From Akkermansia muciniphila (GTDB lineage Bacteria; Verrucomicrobiota; Verrucomicrobiia; Limisphaerales; F1-80-MAGS106), in assembly GCA_945865375.1 (NCBI GenBank), contig CAMBEJ010000032.1, forward strand, positions 1 to 40,870: 40,870 nucleotides of DNA, written 5' to 3'. Shown here in pieces: positions 7,738 through 16,165 of this stretch; positions within the stretch are counted from its first letter, which is position 1, and each line of letters begins with the position of its first letter. The position numbers were made by a program, and so were the translations under genes. Below the pieces are notes generated by a model. The model was not told the DNA's origin, did no database searches, and was given only the letters and a program-made list of their open reading frames with translations.

Positions 7738-8585
7738 CCGCGGATAAACCCGATGCACTGCGCGACGTCAGGAACCGAGTGATCCCAATTGTATTCGTAT
7801 TCGATCGAGATATTGCCGACGAAGTCTTGTTTTCTCAGTTCGTCTAAGACCGCAGGGATGTCCGACACTCCCTCGCCAAAAGGCATATCATGACCGCTTG
7901 GAGCAAACTCGCTCAGATCCTTCAGGTGACAGCTCATGACGCGACCCTTCAGAATCCTGAGTGCATCCACCGGTTTGATCCCCGAACGCACGTAATGACC
8001 GATATCCGCGCAGGCCCCGAACCGGGAATCGCGATCCTTCACAATGGATAACACATAGCTGGGATCCCACAACATGTAGCTGGGATCCTTCGGCTTCCTG
8101 GGGTGGTTGTGGATGGCCACGCGGATGTCATACTCCTTGATAAGCTTGTCGATCAAATCCATCCCTTCAATCTTGGGTTCGATCGTGATGGCAGGAAACC
8201 CCATTTTCTTCGCAAATTCAAACACCTTCCTCGCTGCCGATTCGTCACTTCCAAAGCCCCCCACCACACCAAAATTTACCCCCATGAGACCGTGTTTTTC
8301 GAGCTTTGCCTTCAGTTTGGCGATATTTTCATCAGACAAGTTCTGATCAAGCTTCAAAGCACCATCCTCCATGGAAAACCGTTGCCCTGGGTAGAACTCG
8401 ATGACTTTACCCCCTGCGGAAGCAGTCTTCTCGATCGCTTCGAAAGCCGTGAACCGATTGAACGTGTAGGCCTGGCACCCCATCGCAAACCCAGAAATTT
8501 TGTATTGATCGGGTATGGGGGTCGCAGCCGACGTGGCAAGGACACATGTCAAAGCCGCCAACAAAGTCGTGATTTTGGTTTTCAT
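7707..8585 (-). CDS. Sugar phosphate isomerase/epimerase-like TIM-barrel protein, secreted
   Basis: A 292-residue protein of the xylose isomerase-like TIM-barrel (AP endonuclease 2) superfamily, which includes sugar isomerases, epimerases and dehydratases. A signal peptide is clear (MKTKITTLLAALTCVLATSA, cleavage probably after AAT or nearby). Probable metal ligands sit where the family has them: Glu in ITIEPK, His in AIHNHPRK, Asp and His in CADIGHYV, His in SCHLKD, and Glu in SIEYEYN. The gene is convergent with the protease and overlaps its end by 31 bases. Exported members of this family often accompany exported Gfo/Idh proteins in Verrucomicrobiota and Planctomycetota; one such protein lies at 217-1500 but not in the same operon. 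The substrate is unknown. Confidence 0.9.
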   Translation of the reverse strand: MKTKITTLLAALTCVLATSAATPIPDQYKISGFAMGCQAYTFNRFTAFEAIEKTASAGGKVIEFYPGQRFSMEDGALKLDQNLSDENIAKLKAKLEKHGLMGVNFGVVGGFGSDESAARKVFEFAKKMGFPAITIEPKIEGMDLIDKLIKEYDIRVAIHNHPRKPKDPSYMLWDPSYVLSIVKDRDSRFGACADIGHYVRSGIKPVDALRILKGRVMSCHLKDLSEFAPSGHDMPFGEGVSDIPAVLDELRKQDFVGNISIEYEYNWDHSVPDVAQCIGFIRGYGAGASSKK

Positions 8586-8629
8586 TCTTTTAAAGCAGGC
8601 ACGCTCAAGATTTTAGATCCCTCAGATTT

Positions 8630-8665
8630 TAACCGCAGATAACACGCATACACAAATCATTCAGA
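8630..8665. repeat. Decayed relative of the CACGGATAA repeat
   Basis: The segment starting TTAACCGCAGATAACACGCAT resembles the unit seen at 1619-1723 (TTAACCACGGATAACACGGAT) with several substitutions and no second arm. It lies upstream of the secreted isomerase-like gene. The relationship is judged by eye and could be coincidental. Confidence 0.3.
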
Positions 8666-8870
8666 TTCGATGTGTCAAAATCATATCCGTCCCATCCCTG
8701 TTATTCAATGCCAGAGTTCTCGCGGGCCGCGAGGATTTCTCCAAAAACTCCAGCGTGGCCCCCACTTTCCCCACCACAGAAAGCTTGAATGCGTCCGGCG
8801 CAAGCAAAGTCGCTGCGGATGGAGAGTGACTCAGATGATAACGCACGAAACACGCATCATTCGGAGTCAT
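8661..8870 (-). pseudogene. Fragment resembling the N-terminal part of a molybdopterin sulfite oxidase
   Basis: A 69-codon frame starts 5 bases beyond the TolC stop. Its first part reads MTPNDACFVRYHLSHSP, then DAFKLSVVGKVGATLEF. This matches my memory of the early segment of sulfite-oxidase-type molybdopterin oxidoreductases (TPNxxFFVRYHL..IP ... F.L.V.GKV..PLxL). After that the likeness fades, and a stop follows before any molybdenum-cofactor ligand cysteine. No further sulfite-oxidase sequence is visible on either side. It is therefore best read as a gene remnant left between tolC and the isomerase-like gene. It could instead be a small translated gene coupled to tolC. The identity rests on recognition, not on a search. 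Confidence 0.45.
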
Positions 8871-8875
8871 GATCC

Positions 8876-10402
8876 CTATCGAACATCCACGTTCACGCCG
8901 GTCCGTTCAAGCGTGCTTCCCTCACTCAACGCAAGTCGTGCCAGAGCCTTGTTATAATCCGTCAAAGCCCGCAACTCCTCCGACAAACGCTGTGTCAAAT
9001 CCCGCTGCGACTGCAACACTTGAAAATTCGTGCTCTTGCCACTCGCTAATTTCTTTTTCTCCGCATCGAGGGCAGTTTCCGCAAAGGTCCGTGCTTGTTT
9101 GGTCGCCTCGATCCGCCGATGGCTGGTTTGCGCCTGTTTGATGGCGTCATCGATTTGCACCATGATGTCCTGCTCCAGCCTCTTGTGCTGGAGGAGCATC
9201 TGTTCCTTTTGGGCTTTGTTCGACCGGTGGTTGTTCCGCGCGGATCGGTTGCCCAACGGCACGGTGAGCGTAACTCCGTAAGAAAAATTGGGATTCCGCC
9301 GATCCCCGATGTCCCCAAGACTCGGCACCAAATGTTGGTCTCGGCCCAAATATCCATAGCTCCCCACCAAGTCCAACTGCGGATAAAGCTGGTTCTTGGT
9401 GTACTTCAAGACAATGTCCTGCTTCTCCAACTCCACCTTGCTCTGGAGCAAATCGGGGCGCATCGACAACCCCTTTTGCCAACTGTCCAGACGACTGAAC
9501 GCCTCCGGGACCTCGGACAAATTCTCGGTGGGCAATAGAACCAGATCCCTCCACTGAGTGAAGTCTTCGCTCAACAATTTCTTCAGCTGGTTCTCCTGAA
9601 TCGAGACCTGGTTCTGGGCTGAAATCAAATCCGCCTCGCGCGCCGCCACTTCGGACTTGGCCTGTTCCTCGTCCAATTTTGCCATCTGCCCCACATCCAC
9701 CCTCTTCTTGTTCTCGGCGAGCAATTGGCTGGCAAGCTGCAACGATTTCTCCTGCACCTTGACCGCTTCAATCGCGGCGACTAGATCGTAATAAGCGAAC
9801 TGCACATCCGAGACCGTGTTCATCACCTGGCGGCGAAACACCTGCTCCGAAGTTTTCAGGTTCTTTTTGTTGAGCGCAATCTGGAGCCGGGGACTGTCAA
9901 TCCAAAAATTCTTCAAGAGCGGCTGGGTCAGATTGATGCCGACGCTCGATGAATAGTCGAAAGGCGAATCGAGGAATGTCGGAGGGTTCCCAAAAGACGT
10001 CTTGCTGCTCGATCGATTCAATGTGCTCGAAAGGTTATACGCCAAGCCGGTCAAAGGAAGTTCACCTCCCAATCCCATGCCGTAGGTTTCCCGCCAGGTC
10101 TCGTTCGAAGGGGGGTTGAATGTCGAGATGTTGAACCCCGTTTCCGACGTCGAAAAATTCTGGCGGAAATCCGTCCTCCACGAGGGGTCGAACGCCCCAT
10201 AGGAACCATCCAGAGTGAGCTTTGCCAGCTCTGGACGATAACGCTCGATCTTGATGTCCAGGTTATGCTCCAGAGCCGTCTTGACGCACTCCTGTAGCGT
10301 CAGCGAGCGGGACGCTGCTTTGCCTCCTGCGGATTCCTGGGCAAAACCACTTGCGGCAAAGGCCGCGAGACAGCAGAACGGGATGATAGGAGTCAATCGC
10401 AT
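8876..10402 (-). CDS. TolC family outer membrane efflux protein
   Basis: A 508-residue outer-membrane channel protein with a signal peptide (MRLTPIIPFCCLAAFAASGF, cleavage near AQE). The mature start SLTLQECVKTALEHNLDIKIER is the standard opening of TolC/OprM-like proteins. Two halves with long coiled-coil helices follow: KVQEKSLQLASQLLAENKKRVDVGQMAKLDEEQAKSEV-type sequence around 215-255, and the repeat-like AETALDAEKKKLASGKST near 445. Trimers of this family form the outer-membrane duct of tripartite efflux pumps and type I secretion systems. No membrane-fusion or inner-membrane pump gene is adjacent; the upstream neighbour is an S9-type protein 105 bases away. The transported substrate is unknown. 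Confidence 0.92.
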   Translation of the reverse strand: MRLTPIIPFCCLAAFAASGFAQESAGGKAASRSLTLQECVKTALEHNLDIKIERYRPELAKLTLDGSYGAFDPSWRTDFRQNFSTSETGFNISTFNPPSNETWRETYGMGLGGELPLTGLAYNLSSTLNRSSSKTSFGNPPTFLDSPFDYSSSVGINLTQPLLKNFWIDSPRLQIALNKKNLKTSEQVFRRQVMNTVSDVQFAYYDLVAAIEAVKVQEKSLQLASQLLAENKKRVDVGQMAKLDEEQAKSEVAAREADLISAQNQVSIQENQLKKLLSEDFTQWRDLVLLPTENLSEVPEAFSRLDSWQKGLSMRPDLLQSKVELEKQDIVLKYTKNQLYPQLDLVGSYGYLGRDQHLVPSLGDIGDRRNPNFSYGVTLTVPLGNRSARNNHRSNKAQKEQMLLQHKRLEQDIMVQIDDAIKQAQTSHRRIEATKQARTFAETALDAEKKKLASGKSTNFQVLQSQRDLTQRLSEELRALTDYNKALARLALSEGSTLERTGVNVDVR

Positions 10403-10507
10403 GAGTTCACAAGTTTGATTTATTTAAGGCCAGGATCTGCCAGGCACAAATCATAAGACGTCCGAACCGCATTTAAGTTTCAATTGCAACGGTCGAAATA
10501 TTCGAGA

Positions 10508-12448
10508 TCACTTGGCCGGTGCAGAACGTCCCCCAAGATGTTTGGCCAAAAACTGCTCGCACGCGCCATAAAACTTCAGCGCGGTTGTCATCTTGGAAAA
10601 CCCAGTGGCTTCATCTTCAAAGACCATCGCGTCGACAAACCCACCCCGCTTCTTAATCGCAGCCACCAAATCTTTCGTTTCCTCAACCTCCGTCTGAGAC
10701 GCCAAAGCGCCCTGGGCAATCATCAACGGTTTCGTGATTCGATCCGCTTTGAATAGCGGCGATCGGCTTTTTAAAAAGTCCGACTCCGACTCAGGGTTCC
10801 CAATGCGGCGTTCAAACATCGCCCGGGTTAGACGGAAACGCTCGGGCACGGACTTCACAAGGGTGCTCAGGTTACTGGGACCAAACAGGTCCACTCCGCA
10901 GGCAAATTCATGCGGCGCGAACGCCAGCGCCGCCAGGACCGCATACCCCCCATAACTCGCCCCATAAATCCCCACCCGTCTCGTGTCCGCAAGCCCTTCC
11001 TTCACAGCCCAGTTCTTCGCATCCACCAAATCATCCAGCATTTTACCTCCCCACTCCTTGTCACCCGCAAGCAGATGCGCTTTCCCAAAGCCCGCGGAGC
11101 CCCGATAGTTCACCTGCAACACCGCATACCCGCGGTTCGCAAGCCACTGCGCCTCGTTGCTCATCAAAAAACTATCGCGAGCCCATGGCCCCGCATGGAC
11201 GACCACAACGGTCGGTAAATTTTTCGACTCCACGCCGGGTGGAAGGGTCAAGTAACCCTGCAACAAAATCCCATCCCGCGCCGTAAACGAGACTGGTTTC
11301 ACCGCAGACAAAGTCACTTTGTCCATCGCAGGGCGGACGAAGAAAAGAAGGGACGACCGCCGCGTTTGCTTGTCGTAAAGATAATGCGCCCCACCGGTAT
11401 CCGCGCCTTGATAACTCACGACCCAAAAACGACCAGACCGATCCCGGTTTGAGACTAAAAAGTCCGCGTTCCGCACCCGCTTCAACTCGTCGAAATGGGC
11501 CTGAATGCTGCCATCGAGCACCACCCATTCGTCTCTCAGCTTCGCGATCTGCACCGCTTCCAACTGCCGGGTTGCAGGGTTGACCATCACGCCTGCGACA
11601 TCCTGCGTGGGATCCTCGACGATCACCTTGCGATTTCCCGTGGCCACGTCCACTTCCAACAATCTTGTGGCGTTCGCCTCCAGACTCGTGGCGATGAATA
11701 GCCCCTTGGAATCAGCTGTAAACCCATGAAGCGCCCCAGGACCTTCCGAAGCCCCCCATCGCAACACACGTCGCCAGACCGACCGGCCATCGTTCCGAAC
11801 ACGCACCTCCGTCGAACCGTCTTCCAACCCCGCCATGGCACCCCTCACCTGAAAAGTCGCATCCACAACCCAATTCACCACATCCCCCACATTCTCTGTG
11901 TCCAGCAATACGCCACCGTGTTGAAGATTGATCCGATACACGTCCGAAACCCCTCGATCCCTCAGGTTCATGGTCACCAATATCTGGTCCGGAAACGCCT
12001 CGTTAACCCCAATCAATTGGGCTCGAACCCCAATAAAAGCAGTCAGATCCCGGGTGTTTTTCGATGGCAGATGCGTTTGGAAAATGTGCCAGTTCTGATT
12101 TCCGTCGTGGTCCTTCAAATAAAGCAGGTGCTCCCCGTCCGCCTGCCAGAAGAAATCCATGACGGATGCCTGCGGATCCTGCACAACCACTTGATCCGCA
12201 GCCTCGTTGCCCAGCGTCTTCACCCAAACGCTCATCACCCCTTCGTGAGCGGCCAGATACCCCAATTTTGTGCCGTCGGGTGAGATTTTGGGTGAGAATC
12301 TTTCTTGGTTGCCGAACAAGACTTCCCGCGGGATGAGTGCGGGGAGCTCTGCCTCAACACTCAAGGTGCCAAAAAGAAGGAGGACCCACACCCCTTTTGA
12401 CAATCCAGCCCGAACTCCGGCCTCAAGCGTTAACCAAACAAGTCTCAT
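10508..12448 (-). CDS. S9 prolyl oligopeptidase-like protein lacking catalytic Asp and His
   Basis: A 646-residue protein of the acylaminoacyl-peptidase/prolyl oligopeptidase type. A hydrophobic segment (GVWVLLLFGTLSVEA) near the N-terminus suggests export, then a seven-bladed propeller-like part, then an alpha/beta hydrolase domain from about residue 385. The nucleophile elbow GASYGGYA (Ser498) is intact. The site that normally reads GANDPRV (catalytic Asp) reads GALASQT, putting Ala at position 583, and the usual DEGHGF (catalytic His) reads DEATGF, with Thr at 615. The HGGP motif is HAGP. The frame is otherwise full length with no stop. It should therefore be inactive as a classical peptidase. 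The ATG at 12448 is chosen; a GTG at 12463 is possible. It lies 82 bases after the lipoate ligase gene. Confidence 0.9.
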   Translation of the reverse strand: MRLVWLTLEAGVRAGLSKGVWVLLLFGTLSVEAELPALIPREVLFGNQERFSPKISPDGTKLGYLAAHEGVMSVWVKTLGNEAADQVVVQDPQASVMDFFWQADGEHLLYLKDHDGNQNWHIFQTHLPSKNTRDLTAFIGVRAQLIGVNEAFPDQILVTMNLRDRGVSDVYRINLQHGGVLLDTENVGDVVNWVVDATFQVRGAMAGLEDGSTEVRVRNDGRSVWRRVLRWGASEGPGALHGFTADSKGLFIATSLEANATRLLEVDVATGNRKVIVEDPTQDVAGVMVNPATRQLEAVQIAKLRDEWVVLDGSIQAHFDELKRVRNADFLVSNRDRSGRFWVVSYQGADTGGAHYLYDKQTRRSSLLFFVRPAMDKVTLSAVKPVSFTARDGILLQGYLTLPPGVESKNLPTVVVVHAGPWARDSFLMSNEAQWLANRGYAVLQVNYRGSAGFGKAHLLAGDKEWGGKMLDDLVDAKNWAVKEGLADTRRVGIYGASYGGYAVLAALAFAPHEFACGVDLFGPSNLSTLVKSVPERFRLTRAMFERRIGNPESESDFLKSRSPLFKADRITKPLMIAQGALASQTEVEETKDLVAAIKKRGGFVDAMVFEDEATGFSKMTTALKFYGACEQFLAKHLGGRSAPAK

Positions 12449-12530
12449 GAAAGTCCGCAACACTTATGGACCCCTCGGTTCAGGGTCAATGGCAAACAAA
12501 TAGGATAATCCATTTAGTGCCGAAGTCACT

Positions 12531-13262
12531 TCAGAATTTCCGATTCCACTCCGGATTCGCATACTGGGATAAAGCCAGGTTTTTCACCCCGTCGATGAAG
12601 CCAGGAAGTGCCTCAACGGGAGCGTTCATTCGTGCGCCCCACACCTCCCGCAGGGCCGTTTTCACACAGCCCGGCCGGAGCTGAAGATTCCCCACAAAAC
12701 GTTCGTGCGATCGACCCTCTCGATAATCGGGCTGGACCGACGGCAGCCTAACCACCCGGGCCATCAGGGCCAGGTCCAAACCAAGGAGGAAAGTGCCGTG
12801 AAACAGCAGCGCGCGCCTCCTCCGACGCTGCGCGTTCCCAGAGAACTTGAGCTCTCCAAGAACCAAATCCGTGTGCCCTGCAACGCTGATCGTCATGCCC
12901 AACAACGCCTCGAACAGGGCGCGATGCCGCTCCATGACGAACGAGTTCGTGCCCCGAATAGTCGACAGGGGCCCCTTTTCATCGAACGGCAGGACCACCG
13001 CGTAGTTCAAACAACCCACCCCCTGCATCACGGTTCCCCCACCGCTGCAGCGCCTGAGAATCGGAATCTGGAGCTCTTCGCAGGCCGCTGCATCCACTTC
13101 GTCGGACCACCGTTTGCCATGCCCCAAGACCACGAAAGGAACCGGCGACTCCCAAAAACGAAGCATACCGTCCCCATGTCCGCTCTCCAATTGGTCCAAC
13201 AACACCTCATCCGCCGCAAGGTTTTCATGCGGGGAGTCAAAAGTGATGTCGAGGCATTGCAT
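12531..13262 (-). CDS. Lipoate--protein ligase A family protein
   Basis: A 243-residue protein of the BPL/LplA/LipB catalytic superfamily, which transfers lipoate or octanoate to the lysine of lipoyl domains. Key segments are RRCSGGGTVMQG (70-81; the RR.SGGG.V signature), LNYAVVLP, and LKFSGNAQ (138-145), where Lys139 is in the position of the substrate-lysine-sensing residue, then RRRRRALLFHGT. The gene is divergent from aceE with a 109-base gap. Adjacency to a complete PDH complex, whose E2 needs a lipoyl group, supports the function. Whether it uses free lipoate with ATP or moves octanoyl groups (LipM-like) cannot be decided. The first third and the C-terminus are more divergent than the core. 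Confidence 0.87.
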   Translation of the reverse strand: MQCLDITFDSPHENLAADEVLLDQLESGHGDGMLRFWESPVPFVVLGHGKRWSDEVDAAACEELQIPILRRCSGGGTVMQGVGCLNYAVVLPFDEKGPLSTIRGTNSFVMERHRALFEALLGMTISVAGHTDLVLGELKFSGNAQRRRRRALLFHGTFLLGLDLALMARVVRLPSVQPDYREGRSHERFVGNLQLRPGCVKTALREVWGARMNAPVEALPGFIDGVKNLALSQYANPEWNRKF

Positions 13263-13371
13263 TCTTGAATCTCTCAGACCGTACCCTTAACATCCGGGGC
13301 GTTTTTTGCCGATGACCTGCGGAAAATTAAAGAGCCGGCGCTTTAAATCAACGACCATTATCGAACAGAAC
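13263..13371. promoter_or_regulatory. Divergent intergenic region of lipoate ligase and aceE
   Basis: These 109 bases separate two divergent, functionally linked genes and must hold promoters for both. A T-rich stretch at about 13302-13308 and AT-rich patches near 13325 and 13345 are seen. No promoter box is convincing enough to place. If the aceE frame starts at 13306 rather than 13372 this region is shorter. Confidence 0.4.
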
Positions 13372-16074
13372 ATGACCAAAGCGAGTCAACAAGAGACCTC
13401 GAATAACCTCAGAAAGGCCGGAGTGAGAACTTTGGACAAGCAAGCCATGGAGGCCCTGGAAGGACTTGTGGGTTCCTTGCTCGAAACTCAGGAACCCGAG
13501 CAGGTCACCGCTTTCATGGGTAATCTTGTCCGGCGCCTTCGCAAAAGTCATGTCGAAGTCCCTTCCGTTGTTCGAACCCCTTACGTCAATACCATCCCGG
13601 CAGAAGAGGAACCTGCCTACCCGGGAGACTGGCAAACAGAGGTGCGCATCAAAAGCATCTTGCGCTGGAACGCCATGGCCATGGTGGTCAATGCCAACCG
13701 AAAACACAATGGCCTGGGTGGTCATATCTCCACATTCGCCTCTTCAGCAACACTTTACGAAGTTGGTTACAACCACTTTTTCCATGGAGGCGAGGAAGGG
13801 AGCATCGCCGATTTGATCTATTTCCAAGGCCATGCCACCCCAGGGAACTACGCCCGCGCGTTCCTGGAAGGACGCCTCGAGGAACGACATCTTCAGAATT
13901 TTCGCCAGGAACTCGCCGAAGGCGGCGGGCTCTCATCCTATCCCCACCCCTACCTCATGCCCGACTTCTGGCAGTTCCCGACGGTCTCCATGGGGCTCGG
14001 ACCTCTCCTGTCCATCTACCAGGCGCGTTTCATGCGGTATCTCCGCGCACGAGGCTTTTTGACAGGCCCGGAGGCCAAAGTGTGGGCGTTCGTCGGAGAT
14101 GGTGAGAGCGACGAGCCCGAAACATTGGGCTCCCTGACCTTGGCCGCCCGCGAGAACCTCGACAACCTGATCTGGGTCGTCAACTGCAACCTTCAGCGCC
14201 TCGATGGCCCGGTTCGCGGCAACGGAAAAATCATCCAGGAACTCGAGTCCGCCTTTCGCGGGGCTGGTTGGAACGTCATCAAGGTCATTTGGGGCTCGGA
14301 CTGGGACCCCCTGCTTGCGGCTGACAAAACCGGATTGCTCGCCAAACGCATGGAAGAAACGGTGGACGGCGAATACCAAAAATACACTGTCGAACCCGGC
14401 AGCTACACCCGCAAACACTTCTTCGGGAAATACCCGGAACTGCTCCCTATCGTCAACCATCTCAGCGACGACCAGATCCGCAAGCTGCTCCGGGGTGGGC
14501 ATGATACACGAAAAGTTTATGCCGCCTACAAAGCGGCTACCGAACACCGCGGCCAACCGACAGTCATCCTCGCGAAAACCGTGAAGGGCTACGGGCTGGG
14601 CGAGGCTGGCGAAGGACGCAACATCTCGCACCAGCAGAAAAAACTGAACGAAAAGGAACTCCGCGAGTTCCGGGCGCGGTTCAACATCCCGATCAGCGAC
14701 GAGGATATCGCGGAAACACCCTTCTATCGCCCCCCGGACGACAGCCGCGAGATTCAGTATCTCAAGGAACGCAGGAAAGCTCTTGGGGGAGCCCTCCCTA
14801 AGCGGACCGTCAAAGCCGAACCACTCGCCGTGCCCACGTTGTCCGATTTCGCTGAGTTCCTCAAAGGATCAGGACGCATGGAAGTCTCCACCACGATGGC
14901 GTTCGTCCGCATGTTAAGCACCCTCCTGCGCACCCAAAGCATCGGCCGCAGGATTGTCCCGATTATCCCCGACGAAGCCCGCACTTTCGGCATGGACGCT
15001 CTCTTCAAAGAGATCGGTATCTATGCGCCCAAGGGCCAACTCTATGAACCTGCGGACAGCAAGTCGCTGCTCTATTACCACGAGACCAAAGATGGCCAGA
15101 TCCTTGAGGAAGGCATCACCGAGGCCGGGTCCATGTCGTCGTTCATCGCCGCCGGAACCGCCTATGCCAACTTCGGGATCAACATGATCCCGTTTTATAT
15201 CTATTACTCCATGTTCGGATTTCAACGGATCGGAGATCAAATGTGGTTGGCGGGTGACATCAAGGCAAAGGGCTTTCTTTTGGGCGCGACGGCTGGCCGC
15301 ACCACCCTCAACGGCGAGGGCTTGCAACATGAAGACGGCCATAGCCTCGTGCTCGCAAGCACCATCCCGTCGCTCCTGACTTACGATCCCGCGTTCGCCT
15401 ACGAAATTGCCATCATCCTTCAGGACGGCCTCAAACGAATGTACCAAGAAGGCGAGGAAATCTTCTATTACATGACCCTCTACAACGAGAATTACGCCAT
15501 GCCCTCCATGCCCGAAGGCGCACGCGATGGAATTCTCAGCGGCCTCTACAAGTTTAAAACCGGCCCCACCGGGAAGGCGCATAAGGTCCAGATCCTCGGG
15601 AGCGGCCCCATCATCCGAAGCGCCCTGCGAGCTCAGGAGATTTTGGCGGAACGTTACACCGTCTCCGCCGATGTCTGGAGTGCCACAAATTATAAAAAAC
15701 TCCGGAACGAAGCTCTCGAAGCCGCGCGTTGGAATCGGCTCCACCCGGCCGATGCACCCAGAAAATCCTATGTCGAAACCGTCCTCGCCAACGAGCCTGG
15801 CCCTTTCATCGCCGTGTCGGACTTTATGAAAATCGTGCCTGATCAGATCGCCCCTTGGGTTCCCGGCGGACTGACCTCGCTTGGAACTGACGGATTTGGA
15901 CGCAGCGATACGCGCGAGCGCTTGCGCCGGTTCTTCGAGGTCGATGCCGAATCCGTTGTCATCGCCGCATTGCACACCTTGCACAAGAAAGGGGCAATGC
16001 CGCACGAAACAGTTTCCAAAGCCATCAAGGACCTCGGATACAACCCTGAAAAATCCGCGCCAATCTGCCTCTAA
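13372..16074 (+). CDS. aceE: Pyruvate dehydrogenase E1 component, homodimeric type
   Basis: E1 of the pyruvate dehydrogenase complex; it uses thiamine diphosphate to decarboxylate pyruvate and reductively acetylate the lipoyl group of E2. The 900-residue length matches the homodimeric AceE type (about 890). Visible hallmarks are GGHISTFASSATLYEVG, the thiamine-diphosphate motif GDGESDEPE (242-250) ending in VVNCNLQRLDGPVRGN, and KTVKGYGLGEAGEGRNISHQ in the middle of the chain. The ATG at 13372 is chosen because it gives a normal N-terminus; an in-frame ATG at 13306 would add 22 residues unlike the family. No ribosome-binding site is clear for either. aceF follows after 91 bases. Confidence 0.97.
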   Translation: MTKASQQETSNNLRKAGVRTLDKQAMEALEGLVGSLLETQEPEQVTAFMGNLVRRLRKSHVEVPSVVRTPYVNTIPAEEEPAYPGDWQTEVRIKSILRWNAMAMVVNANRKHNGLGGHISTFASSATLYEVGYNHFFHGGEEGSIADLIYFQGHATPGNYARAFLEGRLEERHLQNFRQELAEGGGLSSYPHPYLMPDFWQFPTVSMGLGPLLSIYQARFMRYLRARGFLTGPEAKVWAFVGDGESDEPETLGSLTLAARENLDNLIWVVNCNLQRLDGPVRGNGKIIQELESAFRGAGWNVIKVIWGSDWDPLLAADKTGLLAKRMEETVDGEYQKYTVEPGSYTRKHFFGKYPELLPIVNHLSDDQIRKLLRGGHDTRKVYAAYKAATEHRGQPTVILAKTVKGYGLGEAGEGRNISHQQKKLNEKELREFRARFNIPISDEDIAETPFYRPPDDSREIQYLKERRKALGGALPKRTVKAEPLAVPTLSDFAEFLKGSGRMEVSTTMAFVRMLSTLLRTQSIGRRIVPIIPDEARTFGMDALFKEIGIYAPKGQLYEPADSKSLLYYHETKDGQILEEGITEAGSMSSFIAAGTAYANFGINMIPFYIYYSMFGFQRIGDQMWLAGDIKAKGFLLGATAGRTTLNGEGLQHEDGHSLVLASTIPSLLTYDPAFAYEIAIILQDGLKRMYQEGEEIFYYMTLYNENYAMPSMPEGARDGILSGLYKFKTGPTGKAHKVQILGSGPIIRSALRAQEILAERYTVSADVWSATNYKKLRNEALEAARWNRLHPADAPRKSYVETVLANEPGPFIAVSDFMKIVPDQIAPWVPGGLTSLGTDGFGRSDTRERLRRFFEVDAESVVIAALHTLHKKGAMPHETVSKAIKDLGYNPEKSAPICL

Positions 16075-16165
16075 AACACCTCTATCGGTGGCGTTCGGTT
16101 GGCATCTTATCAACCGCTCTCGTTCTCGACTTATCTAATCCTGGTCAAACTCATTTATTTAGAAT

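Noticed and set aside
14914-16113. 399-residue minus-strand frame opposite aceE
   Set aside because: It is fully antisense to the conserved E1 gene and shows no protein family features; high GC content makes long antisense frames common.
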